Positions 52,172-60,527 of a DNA stretch of 64,000 nucleotides are shown here, piece after piece. Each line of letters opens with the position of its first letter. The stretch's first letter is position 1. The notes beneath the pieces were generated by a model that was given only the letters and a program-made list of their open reading frames with translations, searched no databases and was not told the DNA's origin. The position numbers and the translations under genes were made by a program. This stretch comes from Roseiflexus sp. RS-1 (lineage in GTDB: Bacteria > Chloroflexota > Chloroflexia > Chloroflexales > Roseiflexaceae): the NCBI RefSeq assembly GCF_000016665.1, contig NC_009523.1, forward strand, positions 4,091,501-4,155,500, given 5' to 3'.

Positions 52172-53164
52172 GTGAAGATGCTCATCAATACACCCGATAC
52201 GCTTGTGTCCGACGCGCTTGATGGTCTGGCGTGCGCCCATCCAGAACTGATCCGTGTGCGACGTAACCCGGATTATGTCATTCGCGCCGATGCGCCGCTC
52301 CGCGACCGGGTTGCGGTCGTGAGCGGCGGCGGCAGCGGACACGAACCGATGCATATCGGGTATGTCGGGCGAGGGATGCTGACTGCTGCCTGTCCTGGCG
52401 CCATTTTCACATCGCCGACGCCGGATCAGATTCTGGCGGCCACGCACGAAGCCGCCAGCGACGCAGGCGTTCTGTACATTATCAAAAACTATGCCGGCGA
52501 TCGGATGAATTTCGAGATCGCTATCGAGATGATCACTGCCGAGGGCATCCCGGTTGCGACGGTCATCGTGGCCGATGATATTGCAGGTCCGGCAGCAGAA
52601 CTGCGCCGCGGCACCGGCGCCACTGTGATCGTAGAGAAAATCGCTGGCGCGGCTGCGGAGATGGGCGCCTCGCTCGACGAGTGCGCCCGGATCGCGCACC
52701 ATGCTGCCAATCAGAGTCGCTCGATCGGCGTTGCGCTCTCCGCCTGTACCGTGCCATCGCTTGCCCGCCCGTCCTTTCATCTGGACGATCACGAGATCGA
52801 GATCGGCATCGGTATCCATGGCGAGGCAGGCTGGCAACGCAGCACGCTTGCGCCGGTGTCTCAGATTATTGATCGCTTGTGCGACAATCTTCGCGATGAC
52901 CTGAACCTGCGCGCCGGGGATCGGACGCTGGCGTTCGTCAATGGGTTGGGTGCAACCACGTACCTTGAGTTGTATGTCGCATTCAATGAAGTTGCACGCT
53001 GGTGTACGACCCACAATATCACGATCGAGCGGAGTCTGGTGGGTCATTATATGACGTCGCTCAACATGGCAGGATGTACGGTAACATTGACGCGTCTCGA
53101 CGATGAATTGCTGCGGTTATGGGATGCTCCGGCATGGACACCGGCGCTGCGTTGGGGAATATAG
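52172..53164 (+). CDS. dhaK: Dihydroxyacetone kinase subunit DhaK
   Basis: Binds dihydroxyacetone covalently through His216 (GIGIHGEAGWQR) for phosphorylation by the ADP carried on DhaL. The 330-residue protein has VVSGGGSGHEPMHIGYVG and the later conserved LGATTYLELYV. The start is a GTG 8 nt after AGGAGG; an ATG two codons later is also possible. First gene of an operon containing all parts of a PTS-dependent Dha kinase. Confidence 0.95.
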   Translation: MKMLINTPDTLVSDALDGLACAHPELIRVRRNPDYVIRADAPLRDRVAVVSGGGSGHEPMHIGYVGRGMLTAACPGAIFTSPTPDQILAATHEAASDAGVLYIIKNYAGDRMNFEIAIEMITAEGIPVATVIVADDIAGPAAELRRGTGATVIVEKIAGAAAEMGASLDECARIAHHAANQSRSIGVALSACTVPSLARPSFHLDDHEIEIGIGIHGEAGWQRSTLAPVSQIIDRLCDNLRDDLNLRAGDRTLAFVNGLGATTYLELYVAFNEVARWCTTHNITIERSLVGHYMTSLNMAGCTVTLTRLDDELLRLWDAPAWTPALRWGI

Positions 53165-53250
53165 TTCAGCATAAAGCCCTGATACCATCGACTGATTGCT
53201 ATCCATGCAACACGCACCTGTGAGGAGATGTTTATTTGGAGGCTTCCCGG

Positions 53251-53916
53251 ATGCAGATCACCGTTGACCATGTCATCCGCTTCATTGAGCGCGCTGCCGC
53301 GCTGATCCGTGACCACGCAGCCGAATTGACGGAACTCGATACGGTGATTGGCGATGCAGATCACGGCGCCAATCTGAATCGCGGTTTCTCTGCGGTGGTC
53401 GTCAAACTCGATACATTTCAGGAGAGCGATATTGGCGCTATCCTTGATATGACCGGGAAGACTCTCCTGGCAACCGTCGGCGGTGCAGCCGGTCCGCTGT
53501 ACGGAACGGCATTTCGGCGCGCTGGCGCGCTGCTGGCTGGACGATCGGTTATTGACGGAAGGGATATTGCTGCGGCGCTCGAAGTGGCGCTCGAAGGCAT
53601 TGTGGAACGTGGTCGGGTGCAGCGCGGCGAGAAAACGATGCTCGATGCGATTGCACCGGGAGTTGAAACGTTCCGCGATGCCATCATGAACGGAAGTTCG
53701 CTCGAAGAGGCGGCGCGCTGCGCGCTTGCCGCCGTCGAAGAAGGCATGCGCGCAACAATCCCGATGCAGGCGACCAAGGGCCGCGCAGCGTTCCTTGGTC
53801 CGCGCAGTATCGGGCATCAGGACCCTGGCGCAACCTCTGCATACTATATCGCCCGTGCAATGGTTGGTCTCGATGACGATCCGCCAACCGGGACGCCGGA
53901 GATGCAGAACCTGTAG
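53251..53916 (+). CDS. dhaL: Dihydroxyacetone kinase subunit DhaL
   Basis: A 221-residue protein that carries the ADP/ATP used by DhaK. The Asp cluster LDTVIGDADHGANLNRG (Asp30, Asp35, Asp37) binds Mg and nucleotide. TVGGAAGPLYG and SIGHQDPGA are typical. The ATG has GGAGG 8 nt upstream; a TTG further up is an alternative. DhaL is re-phosphorylated by DhaM, encoded later in the operon. Confidence 0.95.
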   Translation: MQITVDHVIRFIERAAALIRDHAAELTELDTVIGDADHGANLNRGFSAVVVKLDTFQESDIGAILDMTGKTLLATVGGAAGPLYGTAFRRAGALLAGRSVIDGRDIAAALEVALEGIVERGRVQRGEKTMLDAIAPGVETFRDAIMNGSSLEEAARCALAAVEEGMRATIPMQATKGRAAFLGPRSIGHQDPGATSAYYIARAMVGLDDDPPTGTPEMQNL

Positions 53917-53937
53917 ATACCAGCGAGGAATGACACG

Positions 53938-55617
53938 ATGCGTACACTGACGACGGATGTTCTGGTGATTGGCGGCGGCGCAACCGGGACGGGCGTTCTG
54001 CGCGATCTGGCGCTGCGCGGCATTCGCTGCGCCCTGGTCGAGAAGGGCGACCTGACGCATGGCACGACGGGGCGCTATCACGGGTTGCTGCATTCCGGCG
54101 GGCGTTATGTGGTGAAGGATCCGCAATCGGCGGAGGAATGCGCGCGCGAGAATGAGATTCTGCGCCGGATCATGTCGCACTGCATCGAAGAAACCGGCGG
54201 GTTGTTCGTCGTGACCCCGGCGGACGATGAAGCCTTCGCCGATCAGTTTGTCGCCGCCTGCCGGCGCACCGGTGTTTGGGTCGAAGAGATACCGGTACGC
54301 GAGGCGCTTCAACGTGAACCGCTGCTCAACCCGCGCATCAGGCGGGCATTCGCGGTACGCGATGGCGCCGCCGACTCATTTCTCGCCACCCACGCCAATG
54401 CGGATGATGCACGGCGCTACGGCGCGCAGGTGCTGACCTATCACCGCGTCGTTGAACTGGAACGCACGGCAGACCGGATTATTGGCGCGGTGTGTGAGGA
54501 CCTGCGCAGTGGCGAAACGGTGCGCATCCATGCCAGTTTCATCATCAATGCGACCGGGGCGTGGGCAGGGAAGATTGCGGCGCTTGCCGGTCTGCGCATC
54601 AGCGTCGTTCCCGGCAAGGGGACGATGATCGCCATGAATCATCGGATCGTCAATACGGTGGTGAACCGCTGCAAGATGCCAGCGGATGGCGACATTATCG
54701 TGCCGATCCACACGGTTGCGGTGCTTGGAACGACCGATATACCGGTTCCCGACCCGGATGTGTACGATATAACCCCGGAAGAGGTCGATCTGATCCTGGA
54801 AGAGGGCGAGTGGCTTGTCCCCGGCGTGAGTCACATGCGCACGCTGCGGGCATGGGCAGGGGTGCGCCCGTTGTATAAGGAAAACGACGCTGGCAGCGAC
54901 CGTGATATTCCCCGCACCTACAAACTGCTCGACCATGAAACGCGCGATGGGGTCGCCGGGATGGTCAGCGTGGTCGGTGGAAAGTGGACCACGTATCGCC
55001 TGATGGCGGAGAAAACGGTTGATCTGGTTGCCGCCAGGCTTGGGGTGACTGTGCCGTGTCGGACGGCGGATCTGCCTATCGAAGCGTTGCACCACGGCGC
55101 AGCGCCCGATCAGGATCGCCGCGCACGCGCGCGGTTCGCCATTCTGACCTCGCCGTTCTATCTGCTGGGACATCGACTGGCGGAAGTCGAGGCGGACGAT
55201 AGTTATGGCGATCTGATCTGCGAATGCGAACTTGTCACCCGCGCCCAACTCGAGGCGGCAATCCAGAGCGAGGGCACTGCCAATCTCGACGATCTGCGCC
55301 GCGATACGCGCCTCGGCATGGGTCCGTGCCAGGGTGGGTTCTGCACCTATCGCGCTGCGGCGATCTGGTACGAACTCCGCAACCAGCATTCGCCCGCGCA
55401 GCAGGCTGCCGGTGTACCACCCGCGTCGGCATTGCTCACACACTTTCTGCAGGAACGCTGGAAAGGCGTCACGCCAACGCTGTGGGGCGATCAACTCCGC
55501 CAGGAGCGCCTCGACGAGTTGAACTACCTGGAAACGCTGGCAGTTGATCGTTTGCCGGAGACTACGGATACGGCGATTGAGGCGTCGCGCGATGTTGTGA
55601 TTGCAGCGATCGTGTGA
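53938..55617 (+). CDS. glpA: Anaerobic glycerol-3-phosphate dehydrogenase subunit A
   Basis: A 559-residue FAD enzyme that oxidises glycerol 3-phosphate to dihydroxyacetone phosphate. FAD motif VIGGGATGTGVLRDLALRG, then HSGGRYVVKDPQSAEEC. The C-terminal domain has cysteines in ICECELVT and GPCQGGFC, likely a [2Fe-2S] site as in BFD-like domains. With glpB and glpC downstream it makes the membrane-linked complex. Confidence 0.93.
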   Translation: MRTLTTDVLVIGGGATGTGVLRDLALRGIRCALVEKGDLTHGTTGRYHGLLHSGGRYVVKDPQSAEECARENEILRRIMSHCIEETGGLFVVTPADDEAFADQFVAACRRTGVWVEEIPVREALQREPLLNPRIRRAFAVRDGAADSFLATHANADDARRYGAQVLTYHRVVELERTADRIIGAVCEDLRSGETVRIHASFIINATGAWAGKIAALAGLRISVVPGKGTMIAMNHRIVNTVVNRCKMPADGDIIVPIHTVAVLGTTDIPVPDPDVYDITPEEVDLILEEGEWLVPGVSHMRTLRAWAGVRPLYKENDAGSDRDIPRTYKLLDHETRDGVAGMVSVVGGKWTTYRLMAEKTVDLVAARLGVTVPCRTADLPIEALHHGAAPDQDRRARARFAILTSPFYLLGHRLAEVEADDSYGDLICECELVTRAQLEAAIQSEGTANLDDLRRDTRLGMGPCQGGFCTYRAAAIWYELRNQHSPAQQAAGVPPASALLTHFLQERWKGVTPTLWGDQLRQERLDELNYLETLAVDRLPETTDTAIEASRDVVIAAIV

Positions 55618-55632
55618 CGATAGGGGAGCGAT

Positions 55633-56877
55633 ATGCGCACCACACTCGTGATCGGCGCCGGCTTGAGCGGCTTAATGGGCGCTCTGGCGCTGGCAGAGGC
55701 AGGATTGCAACCGCTGGTGCTGGCGAAGGGGCAGGGGGCGACCCACTGGACTGCCGGAACTGTCGATGTCTGGGGCGCCGATGAACGCACGCCACGAGAG
55801 GCGATCCACGAGATCGGCGCGACACACCCACAGCACCCATATGCGCTGATCGGTGCGCACGCCGTTGAAGAGGCAATCGCTCGCTTCCGCGCGCTGACAG
55901 AAGCAGCCCGTTACCCCTACGTTGGCGGATTGGAGCGCAATGTGCTGCTTCCCACGGCGGCAGGCGCGTTGCGCCCGGTTGCACTGATGCCGGTGACGAT
56001 GGCCGCCGGTGATGTCCGCCTGGGCGGAGAGATGCTGATCGCCGGGTTCCGCGAATTGCGCGATTTCTATCCACCGTTCATCGCCGCCAATCTTGCGGCT
56101 CAGGGAGTGGCGGCGCGCGGCGTGTACCTGACCATCCCCGCTGCATTCCGCCGACGTGAATATACCACGGTCATCCTTGCGCGCATGTTCGATGACCCGG
56201 CATTTCGGGCGGAGATCGGCAGACAACTCCACACGCAGCGCGGATCGGCGACGCGGATTGGGCTGCCAGCCATCCTTGGTTTGCGCGATCCGCTCAGCGT
56301 GGTTGCCGATCTTCAGCGCGCCAGCGGTGCGCAGGTGTTTGAGATACCAACGTTGCCGCCGTCAGTTCCCGGCATGCGGCTGTTCACCATCCTGCGCGAT
56401 GCAATTGAACGTTCCGGTGGACGGCTTCAGATCGGCTCAGAGGTTCTTCGCGGTCACGGCGAAGAACGCTGGCTTACTGCCGTCTGGAGCGAAGCGGCGG
56501 CGCGTCAGCAGGAGCACCGGGTCGAGCGCCTGCTGCTGGCGACCGGCGGGATCGCAGGCGGCGGAATCCGCACCGACCACATGGGCATTATTCGCGAAAC
56601 CGCTCTCGATCTGCCGGTGTGCGCACCGGCAAACCGCGCTGACTGGTTTTCACCGCGTTTCCTCGATCCGGCAGGGCATGCGATCTACACCGCTGGCGTT
56701 CCGGTCGATCCATGCCTCCGACCCATCGACATGCACGGTGCACCGGTCTACACCAATGTCGCCGTTGCCGGCGCAACGCTTGGAGCAACCGATACCGTCC
56801 GCGAACGCAGTCGCAGCGGCGTTTCAATCGCTACCGGCTGGGCAGCAGGACGCATACTGGCAGGAACCGCATCATGA
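55633..56877 (+). CDS. glpB: Anaerobic glycerol-3-phosphate dehydrogenase subunit B
   Basis: A 414-residue flavoprotein subunit with an N-terminal dinucleotide motif VIGAGLSGLMGALALAEAG. The LLLATGGIAGGGI region near the C-terminal third is typical. Its stop overlaps the glpC start (ATGA). It carries electrons between GlpA and GlpC. Confidence 0.9.
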   Translation: MRTTLVIGAGLSGLMGALALAEAGLQPLVLAKGQGATHWTAGTVDVWGADERTPREAIHEIGATHPQHPYALIGAHAVEEAIARFRALTEAARYPYVGGLERNVLLPTAAGALRPVALMPVTMAAGDVRLGGEMLIAGFRELRDFYPPFIAANLAAQGVAARGVYLTIPAAFRRREYTTVILARMFDDPAFRAEIGRQLHTQRGSATRIGLPAILGLRDPLSVVADLQRASGAQVFEIPTLPPSVPGMRLFTILRDAIERSGGRLQIGSEVLRGHGEERWLTAVWSEAAARQQEHRVERLLLATGGIAGGGIRTDHMGIIRETALDLPVCAPANRADWFSPRFLDPAGHAIYTAGVPVDPCLRPIDMHGAPVYTNVAVAGATLGATDTVRERSRSGVSIATGWAAGRILAGTAS

Positions 56878-58121
56878 CGATCATACCGGTGGATCATATT
56901 GAGCATTCCCTTGAACAATCGCTCGACCATTGCATCAAGTGCAACATCTGCACTGCGGCATGCCCGGTCAGCGCAGTAACCGACCTTTTCCCCGGACCCA
57001 AGTATGTCGGTCCGCAGGCGCAACGCTTCCGGCACGACCGTCAACCGTCTCCCGACGAGTCGGTAGACTACTGCTCAGGATGTCGCGTGTGCAACGAGGT
57101 GTGCCCGACCGGCGTCCGGATCGCGGAACTGAACGCGCGCGCGCGGGCGCGTCTGGTGGCGGAGCGTGGCATACCGCTGCGTAACCGGTTGATCAGTCGC
57201 TCGGGGTTGATCGGGCGTCTGGGAGCAGGACCGCAGGCGCCGCTGGCGAATGCGGCGCTCAGTTTCAAGCCGTTGCGGGTCATTATCGAACGGACGTTGG
57301 GGATCGCGCGGGAAGCGCCGCTCCCGCCATTCAGCCGCTCGACGTTTCGATCCTGGTTCCGGCGTCGGCGCACTGCTCAGCTGGTTGCCACAAAAGGGCA
57401 GGTCGTCTATTTCCATGGGTGCGCAGCCAACTACTACGAACCATGGATCGGCAGAGCAGTGGTTGCCGTACTCGAACACAACGGGTTTGAGGTGCTGCTG
57501 CCGGATCAGCGCTGCTGTGGTCTGCCGCTGCTCTCGAACGGCGACTTCGCCGCTGCGCGCCGCGCACACGAGGCAAACATCGCGCTCCTGGCGCCCTACG
57601 CATTGCGCAACATTCCCATCGTCGGCGCCAGCACCAGTTGCACCCTGACACTCAAAGAAGAAGCGCCAGAACTGCTCGGTATGCAGAGCGACACTGTGCG
57701 CGCCGTCGCCCGGCAGACGTATGACATCTTCGAGTTTTTGCGCATGCTGCACGAACGAGGCGAGTTGCGGACCGACTTTCGTCCCATCGAGCGCACCCTG
57801 CCGTATCATCCGCCGTGCCAGTTGCGCGCCCACCGCATCGGGCGCCCGGCGCTCGATGTGCTGGAACTCGTTCCAGGGTTGCAACTGATCGAAACCCATG
57901 CCAGTTGTTGCGGCATCGCCGGGACGTATGGGCTGAAAGTCGAGAAGTATCAGATCAGTATGGACGTTGGCGCGCCGCTGTTCGACATGGTGCGCCGTTC
58001 AGGTTCCACGATGGCGCTGTGCGACTCGGAGACGTGCCGCTGGCAGATCAGCCACGGCGCCGGCGTCACGGCGCGCCATCCCATCGAAATCCTCGCTGAA
58101 GCGTATGGTCTCGTGACGTAA
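56874..58121 (+). CDS. glpC: Anaerobic glycerol-3-phosphate dehydrogenase subunit C
   Basis: A 415-residue iron-sulfur protein with two [4Fe-4S] sites, CIKCNICTAACPVS and CSGCRVCNEVCPTG, and two CCG-type motifs (RCCGLPLLS and SCCGIAGTYG) for a further cluster or quinone site. It would pass electrons to the membrane quinone pool. The gene is part of the same operon and is followed 3 bp later by dhaM. Confidence 0.93.
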   Translation: MTIIPVDHIEHSLEQSLDHCIKCNICTAACPVSAVTDLFPGPKYVGPQAQRFRHDRQPSPDESVDYCSGCRVCNEVCPTGVRIAELNARARARLVAERGIPLRNRLISRSGLIGRLGAGPQAPLANAALSFKPLRVIIERTLGIAREAPLPPFSRSTFRSWFRRRRTAQLVATKGQVVYFHGCAANYYEPWIGRAVVAVLEHNGFEVLLPDQRCCGLPLLSNGDFAAARRAHEANIALLAPYALRNIPIVGASTSCTLTLKEEAPELLGMQSDTVRAVARQTYDIFEFLRMLHERGELRTDFRPIERTLPYHPPCQLRAHRIGRPALDVLELVPGLQLIETHASCCGIAGTYGLKVEKYQISMDVGAPLFDMVRRSGSTMALCDSETCRWQISHGAGVTARHPIEILAEAYGLVT

Positions 58122-58124
58122 GTT

Positions 58125-58532
58125 ATGGTTGGTCTGTTGATCGTTGCTCACAGCGAACGTCTCGCCAGCGGCGTGAAAGAGTTTACCGAACAGGTAACCC
58201 GCGGGCAGGTGCCGATCGTCGCAGTCGGCGGCGCGGTAGACGGATCGCTGGGAATCAGCACCGATGCCATTCGTCAGGGTCTGCGGCAGATCGCCAGCAG
58301 CGACGGCATCCTGGTTCTGGTCGATTTCGTGAGCGCCGCGCTGAGCGTCGAAGCTGTACTCGAAGATGAGCCGCACATGCGTGTCGTTATCAGCAACGCA
58401 CCGCTGGTGGAAGGCGCCTACTTCGCCGCCGTCGAGGCATCGGTTGGCGCCACCCTGGAAGAAACCGCCGCAGCCGCACTGCGCGGGCGTGATCTGGTGA
58501 AAGTCCAGGAACATGGGACGAGTCATCCGTAG
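58125..58532 (+). CDS. dhaM: DhaM-type PTS EIIA phosphoryl donor
   Basis: A 135-residue protein that takes phosphate from HPr and re-phosphorylates DhaL-bound ADP. The active-site His9 is in VAHSERLA, and GTDAIRQGL-like and VLVDFVSA motifs fit the family. Only the EIIA domain is present; the HPr and EI parts are separate genes downstream, unlike E. coli DhaM. Confidence 0.9.
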   Translation: MVGLLIVAHSERLASGVKEFTEQVTRGQVPIVAVGGAVDGSLGISTDAIRQGLRQIASSDGILVLVDFVSAALSVEAVLEDEPHMRVVISNAPLVEGAYFAAVEASVGATLEETAAAALRGRDLVKVQEHGTSHP

Positions 58533-58580
58533 TCTGGTATGTATTCTGAGGTAGACGGTGGAAGTGCGCTATCAAGGTGT

Positions 58581-58856
58581 ATGGAAGAGCGACTGGTCAG
58601 GATACGACATCCGTTAGGACTGCATGCCCGCCCGGCAGCCGACTTCTATCGCAAAACACGCGAATTTCGCAGTCGCATCACGGTGCGTAACGTTACCCGG
58701 CGATCTTCGGCTGAACTTCCGGTCAGCCTGTTGAACCTGCTGCAACTCGGCGCTGCTCAGGGGCATCAGATCTTGATCCGCGCCGAGGGTGAGGATGAAC
58801 GTGAGGCGGTAGCAGCGCTGGCTGCATTACTGGATCAACTCGCAACCGAGGAATAA
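58581..58856 (+). CDS. ptsH: HPr-type phosphocarrier protein
   Basis: A 91-residue PTS carrier. The phospho-His is His16 in HPLGLHARPAADF. A Ser in the region corresponding to the HPr regulatory Ser46 is present in PVSLLNLLQLG, so regulation by a kinase is possible but unproven. The ATG is preceded by AAGGTG; an ATG at 58539 is an alternative. Stop and ptsI start are adjacent. Confidence 0.92.
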   Translation: MEERLVRIRHPLGLHARPAADFYRKTREFRSRITVRNVTRRSSAELPVSLLNLLQLGAAQGHQILIRAEGEDEREAVAALAALLDQLATEE

Positions 58857-60527
58857 ATGGCGATTTACCTGCGTGGCGCTGGCGGTTCGCCGGGAGTGGC
58901 GCTCGGACGGGCGGTGCGTTACCTGCCTGACCATCACGCCTGGCACGTGATCGATGCCGACGTCGATGCGGCGATCAGACGACTCGTTGCTGCTCAGGCA
59001 ACGGCTGCCGGTCAACTTCGGGCGCTGGCAGCGATCCTGCGCGAAGAGGGACGCCTGGAGGAAGCACGCATCTTCGATGCCCATGCGCTGCTCGTCGAAG
59101 ATGAGACCCTGACACAGGATGTGGCGCGGCGTATGCGCGAAGGGCACGTCAGCCTGGAACAGGCGCTGACGGTTGCCATCAGCGCGCTGCGCGAAACCAT
59201 CGAAGCGATTGATGACCCCTACCTGCGCGAACGCTCCAGCGACATCGACAGCGTGCGCCGCGCGATCCTGACCGCACTGCGTGGCGAGGCGCGCCACATG
59301 CACGATCTCCCGATTGGCGCGATCCTGGTCGCCAGCGACCTGACCCCCGCCGAGGCGGTCAGCCTGCGCGATGGGCGTGTCGCCGGGTTTGTCACTGCCG
59401 AAGGCGGACCGAACAGTCACACGACAATCCTGGCGCGCGCCTTCGGCATCCCGGCAGTCGTCGGTTTGGGCGCCGCAACCCTGGCGATCCCCGATCATGC
59501 GCCGCTGGTGCTCGACGGACACGCTGCCCTGGTGATCGTCGATCCTGATACGTTTGAGTGGTCGGCGTATGAACGCCGGGCTTCGGGAACGGTCGCGGCG
59601 CGGGTGCAGCGCCATCCCCTGCACGATCAGCCGGGACGCATGGCGAGCGGCGAACTGGTGACGATCTGGGCGAATATCAGCCATCCGCTGGAAGCGCGCA
59701 TCGCGCTTGAACGGGGCGCGGAGGGGATCGGATTGTTTCGCACCGAGTTTCTGTTCATGGGACGAAACACGCCGCCTGATGAGCAGGAGCAGTACGAAGC
59801 GTATCGGACAGTGGTGGAAACCATGAAAGGGCAGGCGGTCATTATTCGCACGCTGGACATCGGCGGCGATAAGCGGGTGGAGTATCTCGAACTGCCGCGT
59901 GAACTCAACCCTTCGCTCGGCATTCGCGGGTTGCGCCTCTCCATGCTGCATCCCGATCTGTTCCAGACGCAGATCCGCGCCATGCTCCGGGCGGCGGTTC
60001 ACGGCGACCTGCGCATCCTGCTCCCTATGGTCACAACCCCCGACGAAGTGACGTGGGCGCGGGCGCAGGTCCGCGCCGCCGCCGAGTCGCTGGCGCGCGA
60101 TCAGATCCCGCACCGCGCCGATGTGCCGGTCGGCGTTATGATCGAAACGCCGGCTGCGGCGGTGACCGCCGACCTGATCGCGCGTGAGGCGGCATTCTTC
60201 AGCATTGGCAGCAACGATCTGGCGCAGTATACGCTCGCTGCCGATCGTACCAGCGCCGATGTTTCGACCCGCTATCCGCAGCACTCCGCTGCGGTGCTGC
60301 GACTGATCGCGCAGACTGTCGGCGCTGCGGCGCGCGCCCATCTGCCGGTATGCGTCTGCGGCGAGATTGCCGGCGTCCCGGAACTGGCGTCGCTTCTGGT
60401 TGGACTTGGCGTGTTTCAGTTGAGCATGAATCCGGCAAGCATCCCTGGGGTCAAGGAGCGTCTCAGCGAAACCGCTCTGGCGGAAGCGCGCGCCGCAGCA
60501 CGCTCCGTATTGAATATCTACGTATGA
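58857..60527 (+). CDS. ptsI: PTS enzyme I (phosphoenolpyruvate-protein phosphotransferase)
   Basis: A 556-residue enzyme that moves phosphate from PEP to HPr. The active His188 is in GGPNSHTTILARAFGIP, the PEP region has IGLFRTEFLFMGR and DIGGDKRVEYL, and the C-terminal site is FFSIGSNDLAQY. No PTS sugar permease lies in the window; within this operon its evident role is to power DhaM and DhaKL. Confidence 0.95.
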   Translation: MAIYLRGAGGSPGVALGRAVRYLPDHHAWHVIDADVDAAIRRLVAAQATAAGQLRALAAILREEGRLEEARIFDAHALLVEDETLTQDVARRMREGHVSLEQALTVAISALRETIEAIDDPYLRERSSDIDSVRRAILTALRGEARHMHDLPIGAILVASDLTPAEAVSLRDGRVAGFVTAEGGPNSHTTILARAFGIPAVVGLGAATLAIPDHAPLVLDGHAALVIVDPDTFEWSAYERRASGTVAARVQRHPLHDQPGRMASGELVTIWANISHPLEARIALERGAEGIGLFRTEFLFMGRNTPPDEQEQYEAYRTVVETMKGQAVIIRTLDIGGDKRVEYLELPRELNPSLGIRGLRLSMLHPDLFQTQIRAMLRAAVHGDLRILLPMVTTPDEVTWARAQVRAAAESLARDQIPHRADVPVGVMIETPAAAVTADLIAREAAFFSIGSNDLAQYTLAADRTSADVSTRYPQHSAAVLRLIAQTVGAAARAHLPVCVCGEIAGVPELASLLVGLGVFQLSMNPASIPGVKERLSETALAEARAAARSVLNIYV